Made by a program: the position numbers and the translations under genes
NCBI RefSeq assembly: GCF_013416525.1
Contig: NZ_JACCEM010000015.1
Span: 17,605 to 81,604 of the forward strand
Length of the DNA: 64,000 bases
DNA from: Parapusillimonas granuli
GTDB lineage: Bacteria; Pseudomonadota; Gammaproteobacteria; Burkholderiales; Burkholderiaceae_B
Direction of reading: 5' to 3'
The notes under the pieces: generated by a model
What the model saw: only the letters and a program-made list of their open reading frames with translations
What the model was told of the DNA's origin: nothing
Databases searched by the model: none
Part shown: positions 24,069 through 32,857 of the stretch, one piece after another
Layout: each line of letters begins with the position of its first letter
How positions within the stretch are numbered: position 1 is the stretch's first letter

Positions 24069-24780
24069 GCCATTGCTGCGCGTGGAGTCGATTTCCGCAT
24101 CGTATGGAAACATTTCCGCCCTGGAGAACGTGTCGCTGCAAGTGCCCAGGGGCGAGATCGTCGCCTTGCTGGGCGCCAACGGCGCGGGCAAGTCGACGAC
24201 GCTCAATGTGATCTCGCGCATCGTGCGTCCCACGGCGGGTTCGGTCTGGTTCGACGGCCAGCGCATACACGAGCTTCCGACCGACGAAATCGTGCGCCGA
24301 GGCATCGTGCAGGTGCCGGAAGGGCGCGAAGTCTTCCGCGACATGAGCGTGCGCGAAAACCTGGAAATGGGAGCGTACGCGCGGCGCGACCGTTCGGGCG
24401 TGGCGGACGACTTCGAGCAGGTGTTCCGGACCTTCCCTCGGCTGCGAGAACGCGCGTCCCAGAAGGCGGCCACGCTGTCGGGCGGCGAGCAGCAGATGCT
24501 CGCGACCGGACGCGCCATGATGGCCAGGCCGCGCATGATCCTGCTGGACGAGCCCTCCATGGGCCTCGCGCCGCTGATCATCGAACAGATCTTCGACACC
24601 ATCTTGACCTTGAATCGGGAGCAGGGCATGACCATCTTGCTGGTCGAACAGAACGTGAAGCTGGCGCTGTCGGTGTCGAGCTACGCCTACATTCTGGAAA
24701 ACGGCGAAGTCGCCCTGGAAGGCAAGTCCGCCGACCTGCGCAACGACGAAGGCGTGCGGCGCGCCTATCTGGGGGCTTGA
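24061..24780 (+). CDS. ABC importer ATPase (LivF-like)
   Basis: A 239-residue ATPase. The ATG at 24061 has AGGGAGG upstream and overlaps the LivG end by 8 bases; an extension to 24031 is the LivG shadow. Walker A is GANGAGKST, the signature is LSGGEQQ and Walker B is ILLDEPSMGLAP, all in consensus. Since the LivG partner has a degenerate signature, this subunit may carry the better nucleotide site. Confidence 0.92.
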   Translation: MSEPLLRVESISASYGNISALENVSLQVPRGEIVALLGANGAGKSTTLNVISRIVRPTAGSVWFDGQRIHELPTDEIVRRGIVQVPEGREVFRDMSVRENLEMGAYARRDRSGVADDFEQVFRTFPRLRERASQKAATLSGGEQQMLATGRAMMARPRMILLDEPSMGLAPLIIEQIFDTILTLNREQGMTILLVEQNVKLALSVSSYAYILENGEVALEGKSADLRNDEGVRRAYLGA

Positions 24781-24786
24781 ACGCAT

Positions 24787-25512
24787 ATGGAACAGACAGC
24801 CTTGGTGACCGGCGGCGCCGGCGGAATGGGCAAGGCGATCGCGCGCCGGCTGGCCGAGGACGGCTTTCGCGTCGTGCTCGTCGACCGCGACGCGCAACCC
24901 TTGCAGGACGTGGTGGATCTCTATCGCGGCGAGGGGCTGCATGTACAGGGGCGCGTGCTGGACTTGACCGACGCGGCGGCGGTGCGCGCGCTGGCGGCGG
25001 AGCTTCCCGGCCTCGGCGTCCTGGTCAACAATGCGGGCCTTTTCGACGAGCGCGGATTCTTCGACGCCGGCCCCCAGGATTTCCGGCGCATGTACGAAGT
25101 CAACCTCGTTGCCGTGGCCACCCTGACCCAGGCGGTCGCGGCGGGCATGCGGCCGGGCGCCAAGGTCGTCAACATCGCCTCCCGGGCATACCTGGGTGCC
25201 AAGAACCACATTCATTACGTGGCATCGAAAGCCGCGCTGGTGGGCTACACCCGGGCCTGCGCCATGGAGCTCGCGCCGCGCGGCATTCTGGTGAACGCGG
25301 TGGCTCCCGGCCTGATCGATACGCCCATGCTGCGCGCCCTGACCCCGGAACGCCTGGCGGCGCAATTGGCGCTGCAGCCCACCGGCCGGGCCGGCAGGCC
25401 GGAAGACGTCGCCAACGCCGTGTCCTTCCTGGCGGATCCGGGCATGGAATTCATTACCGGCCAAGTCATTTTCGTGGACGGCGGGAAATCCCTGGGCGGT
25501 TCGGGAGCATAG
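24787..25512 (+). CDS. Short-chain dehydrogenase/reductase (SDR)
   Basis: A 241-residue classical SDR. It has TGGAGGMG (residues 8-15), NNAG (near 81), a Ser in NIASRAYLG (near 130) and YVASK with catalytic Tyr and Lys (near 143-147). The C-terminus has IFVDGGKSL. An Asp after beta-2 (VLVDRDAQ) points to NAD. It is 6 bases downstream of the livF-like gene and is a second dehydrogenase in the same operon. It and the first SDR are similar in family but differ in sequence, so they are not a recent duplication. Confidence 0.88.
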   Translation: MEQTALVTGGAGGMGKAIARRLAEDGFRVVLVDRDAQPLQDVVDLYRGEGLHVQGRVLDLTDAAAVRALAAELPGLGVLVNNAGLFDERGFFDAGPQDFRRMYEVNLVAVATLTQAVAAGMRPGAKVVNIASRAYLGAKNHIHYVASKAALVGYTRACAMELAPRGILVNAVAPGLIDTPMLRALTPERLAAQLALQPTGRAGRPEDVANAVSFLADPGMEFITGQVIFVDGGKSLGGSGA

Positions 25513-25517
25513 CGATC

Positions 25518-27251
25518 ATGATGGACGCCATACGCTGGGACTTCTCCTTCGACGTGGTCGTCGCCGGCTCCGGCGCCGCCGGCATGTCGGCCGCGCTGAC
25601 CTCGCACTTCGAAGGGCTGGAGGTGCTGATCGTCGAGAAGGCGGCCAGGATGGGCGGGTCGACCGCCGTATCGGGCGGCGCGGTCTGGATTCCGCTCAAC
25701 GCCGATTCCGCGGGGGCCGGCCACCCCGACAGCCACGAAGAGGTCTGGGAATATTTGTCCGGCACGGTGGGCGAGGCGTCGCCCGCTGACATGAAGCGCG
25801 CCTTCCTGCGCGCCGGGCCGGCCATGTACGACTACATGGCGTCGCGCGAAGCCTTCAAGCTGGCGGCGCGAACCTATTCCCCCGACTATTACCCGGACCT
25901 GCCCGGCGCCGCGATGGGCGGGCGCGCCTTGGATCCAGTGGAATTCGATGGCAGGAAGCTGGGCAAGCGGTTTCGCGAACTGCGCGATCCGCTGCGGGAA
26001 TTCCTGGTGCTGGGCGGCATGATGGTCAACATCACCGACGTCCATCATCTGCTGGGGGCGGGCCGTTCGCCGAAGTCTTTCCTGCACGGCGCGCGCCTGG
26101 TGCTGCGCTACTGGGCAGACCGGCTGCGCGGCTATCATCGCGGCACGCGCCTGCTGCTGGGCAATTCCCTGGCAGCCCAGCTGTTCCACTCGGTCGTCCG
26201 GCAGGGCGTGCCTTACTGGCTGGAGTCTCCCATCCGCGCCATACACCAGGACGGCTGGGGGCGGGTCCTGGGCGTGGCGGTGGAGCGCCGGGGCGCTGTC
26301 GTCAACATCCAGGCGCGCAGGGGCGTGGTCATCGCGACCGGGGGCTTTCCCTGGAACGAAGCCTTGCGCGGCCAGCACTACCCCAAGCCGACCGGCCCAT
26401 GGTCCATGGCGCCGCGCGACAACGAGGGCCAGGGCATAGAGCTCGCCCTGGCGGCGGGCGCGGCCATGGGCACGGGCCACGTGTCGCCCGCTTTCTGGGC
26501 GCCGGTTTCCATACTCGAACGCAGGGAAGGCGGCCCGCTGCGCTATCCCCACCTGGTCTGGGACAGGGCGAAACCGGGATTGATCGCGGTCGATGCATCG
26601 GGCAAGCGCTTCGTCAACGAATCGGCCTCCTACCATGAATTCGTGAAGGCGATGTATGGCGCCGACCCGGCGCCCGCCATTCCCGCCTACCTGGTCTGCG
26701 ACCACGATTTCATCGAAAAATGGGGGCTGGGGCTGGCGTTGCCGGGTGGAAGGCCACGGCGGCACTTGATCGACGCAGGCTACCTGATACGCGGCGACAG
26801 CCTGGAAGACCTGGCGCGGCGGCTCGGCCTGGATGCGGCGGCCTTGTCGGCGACCGTGAAGCGCTACAACGACATGGCGAAGGACGGGGTGGACTGGGAT
26901 TTCGGCAAGGGCGGCACCGCCTACAACCGCTACCTGGGCGCGCCGGGCCACCTGCCCAATCCCTGCCTGGGCCCGCTTGCGAAGCCGCCCTTCTATGCGG
27001 TCCGGGTGTACGCCGGCGATATCGGCACGGCCTGCGGCATTTCCGTCAATGAACACGCTCAGGCATTGACGGCCGAGGGCGCGACGATTCCCGGCCTGTA
27101 TGTGGTCGGCAACGACATGCAATCGGTCATGGGTGGCGCCTACCCGGGCCCAGGTATTACATTAGGGCCTGGACTCACATTCGGGTGGGTCGCGGGCCGG
27201 CATCTGGCCCGCGCTTACAGCCAACAACATCAACAGGAAAACCAGTCATGA
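25518..27251 (+). CDS. FAD-dependent oxidoreductase, 3-ketosteroid delta1-dehydrogenase (KstD)-like
   Basis: A 577-residue flavoprotein. The FAD-binding dinucleotide motif VVVAGSGAAGMSAAL is at the N-terminus, followed by EKAARMGGSTAVSGGAVW. The C-terminal GDIGTACGI and GAYPGPGITLGPGLTFGW segments are typical of the KstD / fumarate-reductase flavoprotein group (PF00890). Such enzymes introduce a double bond next to a ketone or reduce one. The start at 25518 has GGGAG upstream; a second ATG follows directly. The frame is open further upstream only as the shadow of the SDR gene. The steroid link is by family only; the real substrate is unknown. Confidence 0.85.
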   Translation: MMDAIRWDFSFDVVVAGSGAAGMSAALTSHFEGLEVLIVEKAARMGGSTAVSGGAVWIPLNADSAGAGHPDSHEEVWEYLSGTVGEASPADMKRAFLRAGPAMYDYMASREAFKLAARTYSPDYYPDLPGAAMGGRALDPVEFDGRKLGKRFRELRDPLREFLVLGGMMVNITDVHHLLGAGRSPKSFLHGARLVLRYWADRLRGYHRGTRLLLGNSLAAQLFHSVVRQGVPYWLESPIRAIHQDGWGRVLGVAVERRGAVVNIQARRGVVIATGGFPWNEALRGQHYPKPTGPWSMAPRDNEGQGIELALAAGAAMGTGHVSPAFWAPVSILERREGGPLRYPHLVWDRAKPGLIAVDASGKRFVNESASYHEFVKAMYGADPAPAIPAYLVCDHDFIEKWGLGLALPGGRPRRHLIDAGYLIRGDSLEDLARRLGLDAAALSATVKRYNDMAKDGVDWDFGKGGTAYNRYLGAPGHLPNPCLGPLAKPPFYAVRVYAGDIGTACGISVNEHAQALTAEGATIPGLYVVGNDMQSVMGGAYPGPGITLGPGLTFGWVAGRHLARAYSQQHQQENQS

Positions 27252-27856
27252 AGATTTATTTTTCACCCGCATCGCCTTTCGTCCGCAAATGCATGGTGGT
27301 CGCCGCCGAACTGGGCCTGGCCGGCCAGATCGAAAAACTGCCGAGCGCGGCGAACCCGGTCACCCGCGACCAGACCATCGTGGCCACCAACCCCTTGGGG
27401 CAGGTGCCGACCCTTCTTACCGAAACCGGCCAGGCCCTGTACGACAGCCGCGTCATTTGCGAGTATTTGAACCACCGCGGAAACGGGGAGATCTTCCCGT
27501 CCGACCCCGCGCGCCGCTGGCAGGCGCTGACGGAACAATCGCTGGCCGACGGCATCCTGGACGCCGCGCTGCTCACTCGCTATGAAAAGGCCGCACGTCC
27601 GGCGGAATTCCAATGGGAAGGCTGGACCAAGGGCCAGATGGAGAAAATCGCCAGCGGGCTCGGCTATTTCGAGAAAACCATCGCGGGCAAGGCCGGCGTC
27701 GTGGACATCAGCACGATATCGCTGGCCTGCGCGCTCGGCTACCTGGACTTCCGTTTCCCGGACTACGACTGGCGCGCCTCGCACCCCGCATTGGCCAAAT
27801 GGGAAGCCGATTTCACTCAGCGTCCCTCCTTGCGCGACTCGGCGCCGCACGCTTGA
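27248..27856 (+). CDS. Glutathione S-transferase family protein
   Basis: A 202-residue protein. The thioredoxin-like N-terminal domain has SPASPFVRKCMVVA with a likely catalytic Ser, NPLGQVPTLL with the cis-Pro, and LYDSRVICEYL with the glutathione-binding Asp-Ser. The all-helical C-terminal domain (about 85-200) follows. It overlaps the flavoprotein gene by 4 bases and is the last operon gene. It may handle an electrophilic intermediate of the pathway. Its 3' end overlaps the ligD 3' end by 44 bases in convergent orientation. Confidence 0.88.
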   Translation: MKIYFSPASPFVRKCMVVAAELGLAGQIEKLPSAANPVTRDQTIVATNPLGQVPTLLTETGQALYDSRVICEYLNHRGNGEIFPSDPARRWQALTEQSLADGILDAALLTRYEKAARPAEFQWEGWTKGQMEKIASGLGYFEKTIAGKAGVVDISTISLACALGYLDFRFPDYDWRASHPALAKWEADFTQRPSLRDSAPHA

Positions 27857-30257
27857 GCATCCGCGCCGCGCGGGTCAGGGTGGCGGCGGCCTTCGCATAG
27901 CCCATCCAGGGCGTATTGCCTTCGCCCAGGCGCTCGCGTATGTTTTCCAGGCGCCAGTGCTGCGGGCCTTCCAGGCTTGCCACTTCGTCCCAGCGTATGG
28001 GAACCGAAACGCCCATGCCGGGCCGGGCCCGCAGCGACCAGGCGCTGACGGTGGTCGCACCGAAGCCGTTGCGCAGGTAGTCGATGAAGATCTTCCCGAC
28101 GCGGTTGCGCGGCCCGCTGCGCGCGCTGAAGTGGCGGGGCAGGGTGCGGGCAAGGTGCGCGACCACATCGCGCGAGAAGGACTTGACCGTGTCCCAGTCG
28201 TGGCGCCGCTGCAGCGGCACCACGACGTGCAGTCCCTTGCCGCCGCTGGTCTTGATGAAGCCGGTCAGCTCGAGCTCGTTCAGGAAGGCGCGCAGTATCA
28301 GCGCCGCTTCCTGAACGGCCGGCCAGGCCACGCCCTTGCCCGGATCCAGGTCGAAAGTCATGCGGTCGGGCTTCGCGATCAGGGTCTTGCGCGCATTCCA
28401 GGTGTGAAATTCGATCACATTCATCTGCGCGGCCGACAGCAGGCCCTCCGGCCCGGGGATCTCCATCAGCGGGTCGTGCCCGGGGTCGAGTTCCCGGGCA
28501 AGCTCGCGCACACCGGGGATCTTGGCGGGCCCCAGGTGCTTTTGAAAAAACATCTGGCCCGTGACGCCGTCCGGCGCGCGCAGCAGCGACACCGGCCGGT
28601 CTTTCAGGTGCTCGATCAGCAAGGGGGCGGCGTCGGCGTAGTAATCGACGACGTCGATCTTGCGGGTGCCGGTCGTCGCGTCCACGATGCGTTCGGGGTG
28701 GCTCACTCGGGCGGACCGAGACGTGGTCTTCTTGGCAGGCATGCTGGTTTCCCTGGAAATGGAGCGCGGGGGCTTGTCGTTGCGCAGCCCGTGGAAGACG
28801 GCGTGGCGTATGCGGCCGGAGCCGGTCCATTGCGCGAAAGACACTTCCGCCATCAGGTCCGGCCGCACCCATAGGGCGCCTTTTTCGGTCCCCGCCGTGG
28901 AGGCGAGCGCGCTGCGCGGAGCCCGGACCGCTTCCAGCCGCTTGCGCAGCGCGGGCAGGGATGCGGCGCGGAAACCGCTGCCGACCTTGCCGGCATAGCG
29001 CAGCTTTCCGTTCTCGTCGTGCACCGCCAGCAGCAGGGCGCCCACGCCGATGCGGGTTCCGCGCGGCTCGGTATAGCCCACGACGACGAATTCCTGGCGG
29101 TGGCCGCACTTGAGCTTGATCCAGTCCAGCGACCGGCCCGGGACGTAGAAGGAGTCCTTGCGCTTGCCGATCAGGCCTTCCAGACCCAGCCGGCAGGCCG
29201 AATCCAGAAGATCGGCGGCCGGGACGTTGAAGCTTTCGCTGAAGCGGATGCGGGTATCGGCCGGCGCGCCCGATCGGTCCAGCAGCTCCGCCAGGCGTTC
29301 GCGGCGCCAGACCAGGGGGCGGCGGCGCTGATCCCGGCCCTGGGAATAGGGCAGGTCGAACAGGTAGTAGACGACGGATTCCGGCGAGCCGTTGTCGAAG
29401 GAGCCTTGCAGCGCCTGGAAGTCCGGGACGCCGTCCGCGTTCAGGACGACGATTTCGCCGTCGTACCAGCCGTCGGGCAGGCGGCCGGCGGCTTGCGCCA
29501 GCGGCTTCAAGCGCCGTGTCCAGTCCAGCCCGCTGCGGGTATACAGCCTGGCCACGCCGCCCGCCACGCGCGCCAGCACGCGATAGCCGTCGAACTTGGC
29601 TTCGAACAGCCATTGGTCCGCGTCGGCCGGCGGGGCATCGACCAGCGTGGCGAGCTGGGGCTGCAGCGTGGCGGGCAGGCTCGCGTCCGGCGCGGCTTGC
29701 GGCCCGGCCACGCTGTCCGGCATTTCGTCGACGATGCTGAAGTCGCCGGACGGGCGGGCGTGCGCATCGTTTTCCTTGATCAGCAGCCAGGGCGGGTTTT
29801 TCTCGCTTTTGCCGCGCATTCTTACCAGCGTCCAGCCGCCGCGCAGCTTGCTGCCTTCCAGCGTGAATTTCAGCTTGCCTTCCCGGTATCCGCGCGCCGC
29901 GTCGCCCTTGGCTTTCCATACGCCCTGGTCCCAGATGATGACTTTGCCCGCGCCGTATTGCCTGGGCGGAATCGTTCCTTCAAAGTCCTTGTAGGCAATG
30001 GGGTGGTCCTCGACGTGCACGGCCATGCGCTTGTCGGCCGGATCCAGGCTGGGGCCCTTGGGCACGGCCCAGCTCTTCAGGCTGCCGTCCAGCTCCAGGC
30101 GAAAATCGTAGTGCAGCCGGGTCGCCCAGTGCTTCTGCACGACGAAGACGGGCGCTTCCGTACCGGCGACGCCGCCCGCGCTGGGTTCGGCGGTCCGCGA
30201 GAAATCGCGCATCGAACGGTATTGGCGCAGCGGATCCTTCTTCGGCATGGCGGTCAC
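27813..30257 (-). CDS. ligD: DNA ligase D (NHEJ), three-domain
   Basis: An 814-residue LigD. Domain order is phosphoesterase (about 15-185, with HWATRLHYDFRLELDGS), ATP-dependent ligase (about 205-510, nucleotidyl Lys in FEAKFDGYRVLA, later LEGLIGKRKDS), and archaeo-eukaryotic primase-type polymerase (about 540-800, with FDLDPGKG and the DYLRNGFGATTV segment). This order is that of Pseudomonas LigD. It repairs double-strand breaks with Ku. Its start overlaps the ku end by 4 bases, so the two are co-expressed. Confidence 0.95.
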   Translation of the reverse strand: MTAMPKKDPLRQYRSMRDFSRTAEPSAGGVAGTEAPVFVVQKHWATRLHYDFRLELDGSLKSWAVPKGPSLDPADKRMAVHVEDHPIAYKDFEGTIPPRQYGAGKVIIWDQGVWKAKGDAARGYREGKLKFTLEGSKLRGGWTLVRMRGKSEKNPPWLLIKENDAHARPSGDFSIVDEMPDSVAGPQAAPDASLPATLQPQLATLVDAPPADADQWLFEAKFDGYRVLARVAGGVARLYTRSGLDWTRRLKPLAQAAGRLPDGWYDGEIVVLNADGVPDFQALQGSFDNGSPESVVYYLFDLPYSQGRDQRRRPLVWRRERLAELLDRSGAPADTRIRFSESFNVPAADLLDSACRLGLEGLIGKRKDSFYVPGRSLDWIKLKCGHRQEFVVVGYTEPRGTRIGVGALLLAVHDENGKLRYAGKVGSGFRAASLPALRKRLEAVRAPRSALASTAGTEKGALWVRPDLMAEVSFAQWTGSGRIRHAVFHGLRNDKPPRSISRETSMPAKKTTSRSARVSHPERIVDATTGTRKIDVVDYYADAAPLLIEHLKDRPVSLLRAPDGVTGQMFFQKHLGPAKIPGVRELARELDPGHDPLMEIPGPEGLLSAAQMNVIEFHTWNARKTLIAKPDRMTFDLDPGKGVAWPAVQEAALILRAFLNELELTGFIKTSGGKGLHVVVPLQRRHDWDTVKSFSRDVVAHLARTLPRHFSARSGPRNRVGKIFIDYLRNGFGATTVSAWSLRARPGMGVSVPIRWDEVASLEGPQHWRLENIRERLGEGNTPWMGYAKAAATLTRAARMLKRAAPSRARRDAE

Positions 30258-31405
30258 GCCGCTTTCGCGCCGTTCCTGTGCGCCGCGCCGCGAGGCTTGG
30301 CGGCCGTTTTCCCGGCGGCGGATTTGCCCGTGGGCTTGGCGGTGGATTTTGCGGCGGATTTGGCGGACGGTTTGGCGGCGGACTTGGTGGAAGCTTTGGC
30401 GGCTGACTTGGTGGAAGCTCTGGCAGCGGACCTGGCGGCCGATTTGCCGGCGGGCTTGCCCGCGCCTTGGGCGGCTTTCGCGGCCCCTGCCGGCCGCCGG
30501 GCGGCGGTTTTTGCCCCCGTCCTCGGCGCCGCCTTGACGGAGGCCGGCTCGCGTTCCGCGGCGGCTCTGCGTTGCGTTTGCTTGCGGGCGCCGCCCGGGC
30601 CTTTGTTGAGGCTGCGCTGCAGCATCTCCGTCAGGTCATAGATGCGGGCGCTGGGCGCGGCTTCTTCCATCGCCTCGGCGCCGGCGACGGCATGCAGCTC
30701 GCCGGCTTCGGCCTTCTCCTTGACCAGCAGAATGATCTGTTCGCGGAAGGAGTCGGAGAATCCGGCGGGTTCCCAGGCGCCGCTCATGCTGTCGACCAGT
30801 TGTTCGGCCATGCCCAGCTCCTTGGCGCTCAGTCCGTTGGCTTTGATGCCTTTCTCGGGAAGGTTCAGGTCCTCGGTGCCGCGCAGCTCGCTTTCCCAGC
30901 GCATCAGGTTGAGGATCAGCGCGCGCCCGCAGGCCATGACGACGGCCAGGTGCTGGCGGGTGTGGATCACGACTTTGGCGATCCCCGCCTTGTCGTTCTT
31001 GGCCAGCACTTCGCGCAGCAGCGCATACACTTTCGCGCCCTTGTTGACCGGCGCCAGGTAATACGGGCGTTCCAGATAGGCGAAGGGGATGTCGTCGATC
31101 GGCACGAAGGTTTCGATCTCCACCGTCTGCGTGGTCTTGGGGTAAGCGGCGGCGATTTCGTCCGGCGACAGCACCACGTACTGCCCATCCTCGTACTCGA
31201 TGCCCTTGACGATATGCTCCTTCTTGACCTCTTTGCCGGTCACCTTGTTGACCCGCTTGTATCCGACGGGCTCCATGCTGCGCTCGTCCAGCCAGTCGAA
31301 ATCCAGGTCCTGGCTTTCCGTCGCCGAATACAGGGCGACGGGGATATGGACCAGACCGAAAGAAATCGCGCCTTTCCAGAGGGCGCGCCTGCCGCCAGCA
31401 GCCAT
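30254..31405 (-). CDS. ku: Bacterial Ku end-binding protein with long Lys/Ala-rich tail
   Basis: A 383-residue protein. Residues 1-265 are the Ku core (RALWKGAISFGLVHIPVALY, the TGKEVKKEHIVKG segment, HLAVVMACGRALILNLMRW). It forms the homodimeric ring that binds DNA ends and recruits LigD. The last 110 residues are a low-complexity Lys/Ala/Ser-rich, histone-H1-like tail with repeated KSAAK units. Extended Ku C-termini are known to affect DNA binding, but this tail is on the long side. It is divergent from the iron-type operon at 31538. Confidence 0.95.
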   Translation of the reverse strand: MAAGGRRALWKGAISFGLVHIPVALYSATESQDLDFDWLDERSMEPVGYKRVNKVTGKEVKKEHIVKGIEYEDGQYVVLSPDEIAAAYPKTTQTVEIETFVPIDDIPFAYLERPYYLAPVNKGAKVYALLREVLAKNDKAGIAKVVIHTRQHLAVVMACGRALILNLMRWESELRGTEDLNLPEKGIKANGLSAKELGMAEQLVDSMSGAWEPAGFSDSFREQIILLVKEKAEAGELHAVAGAEAMEEAAPSARIYDLTEMLQRSLNKGPGGARKQTQRRAAAEREPASVKAAPRTGAKTAARRPAGAAKAAQGAGKPAGKSAARSAARASTKSAAKASTKSAAKPSAKSAAKSTAKPTGKSAAGKTAAKPRGAAHRNGAKAA

Positions 31406-31485
31406 ATGCCGTTCCTTGCCGAGAGTGTGCGGTCACGCAGCAAGTTCCATGCCGGCGGCCCGCGGATCCGCCCGGCGGGGCTTTT

Positions 31486-31504
31486 GTTAATGAAAAGCGT
31501 TTAC
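31486..31504. promoter_or_regulatory. Fur-box-like site
   Basis: The 19 bases from 31486 match 13 of 19 positions of the consensus GATAATGATAATCATTATC. They lie 34 bases before the first imelysin gene, consistent with iron-regulated expression of that operon. Confidence 0.45.
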
Positions 31505-31537
31505 AATTGCGCTTTGCTTCCGTGTCAGGGGAAAATC

Positions 31538-32836
31538 ATGCGCAAATGGCTGTTGACCAGCGGTCTGGGGATCGCAATGTTCGGCATGGCCGCCCACGCC
31601 GACGTCACGCCGTCCGCCGTGCTCGAAACCTATGCCGACATCGCCCTGGCGGAATACGAAGACGCATTGTCCACCGCCAAGACCTTGCAGGCGGCCGTGC
31701 AGGAATTGGTGGCCAAGCCCAGCGCCGCCTCGATGGCCGCCGCGCGCAAGGCCTGGCTGGACGCGCGCGTCCCCTACCAGCAGACCGAAGCCTATCGTTT
31801 CGGCAATCCCATCGTCGACGACTGGGAGGGCAGGGTCAACGCCTGGCCGCTGGATGAAGGCCTGATCGACTACGTCGACGCGTCCTACGGCACGGATTCC
31901 GACGCCAACGCCTATTACGTCGTGAACGTCATTGCCAACAGGCAGCTGAAAGTCGGCGGAAAATCGGTGGACGCCGGCCGCATCGACGCCAGGCTGCTGC
32001 GCGAAGTCCTGCACGAGGCCGACGGCAACGAAGCCAATGTGGCGACCGGCTACCACGCGATCGAATTCCTGCTGTGGGGCCAGGACTTGAACGGCACGGG
32101 CCCCGCGCCGGACGGCCGCCGGGGCACGCCGCAGGAGCGGCATGCGGGCAACCGGCCTCATACGGACTACGACGTGCGCCATTGCACGGGCGGACATTGC
32201 GACCGGCGCGGCCAATACCTGCAGGTGGCGACCGACATGCTCGTGTCCGACCTCGAGGAAATGGTGGCCAACTGGAAGGGCGGCGGCGAAGCGCGCCAGA
32301 CCGTCCAGGAAGACGCCCAGGCGGGCCTGGTCGCCATGCTGACCGGCCTGGGCAGCCTTTCCTACGGCGAGCTGGCGGGCGAGCGCATCAAGCTGGGGCT
32401 CATGCTGCATGATCCCGAAGAAGAACACGATTGCTTTTCCGACAACACCCACAACTCGCATTTCTACAACCAGGTCGGCATGATGAACGTCTATCTGGGT
32501 GAATACCAGCGGGTGGACGGCACCCGGGTGCGGGGGCCGTCGCTGTCGGATCTGGTCCGCGGGCGCGACCCGGCGCTGGACCAGGAAATGCGCGCCCGCC
32601 TGGACGAGACGCTGTCCGCCATGCGAGCCATGAAGAACAGGGCGGAGCAGGTCGAAACCTACGATCAGATGATCGCCCAGGGCAATGCCGAGGGCAACGC
32701 CGTGGTGCAGGCCGTCATCGACGCGCTGGTGGCGCAGACGCGCAGCATAGAGCGCGTCGTGACAGCGCTGGACCTGGGCCGGATCCAGCTGGAAGGCTCG
32801 GACAGCCTGGACAACCCGTCCGCCGTCTTCCAGTAG
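31538..32836 (+). CDS. Imelysin-family periplasmic protein (IrpA-like)
   Basis: A 432-residue protein. The start at 31538 has AGGGGA upstream; the frame is open far upstream only as the shadow of ku. The signal peptide ends near AAHAD (residue 22). The imelysin signature GxHxxE is intact as GYHAIEFLLWGQD (near residue 175), followed by a Cys pair in VRHCTGGHCDRRG. Imelysin-like proteins are iron-regulated and thought to take part in iron uptake; protease activity is doubtful. It is the first gene of a four-gene cluster. Confidence 0.88.
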   Translation: MRKWLLTSGLGIAMFGMAAHADVTPSAVLETYADIALAEYEDALSTAKTLQAAVQELVAKPSAASMAAARKAWLDARVPYQQTEAYRFGNPIVDDWEGRVNAWPLDEGLIDYVDASYGTDSDANAYYVVNVIANRQLKVGGKSVDAGRIDARLLREVLHEADGNEANVATGYHAIEFLLWGQDLNGTGPAPDGRRGTPQERHAGNRPHTDYDVRHCTGGHCDRRGQYLQVATDMLVSDLEEMVANWKGGGEARQTVQEDAQAGLVAMLTGLGSLSYGELAGERIKLGLMLHDPEEEHDCFSDNTHNSHFYNQVGMMNVYLGEYQRVDGTRVRGPSLSDLVRGRDPALDQEMRARLDETLSAMRAMKNRAEQVETYDQMIAQGNAEGNAVVQAVIDALVAQTRSIERVVTALDLGRIQLEGSDSLDNPSAVFQ

Positions 32837-32857
32837 GCGCCCCCGGCGGCGAACAGC

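Noticed and set aside
30467..31537. Long upstream extension of the first imelysin
   Set aside because: The added 357 residues are the complementary frame of ku, a typical effect of GC-rich codon use; the ATG at 31538 is followed by a clean signal peptide.
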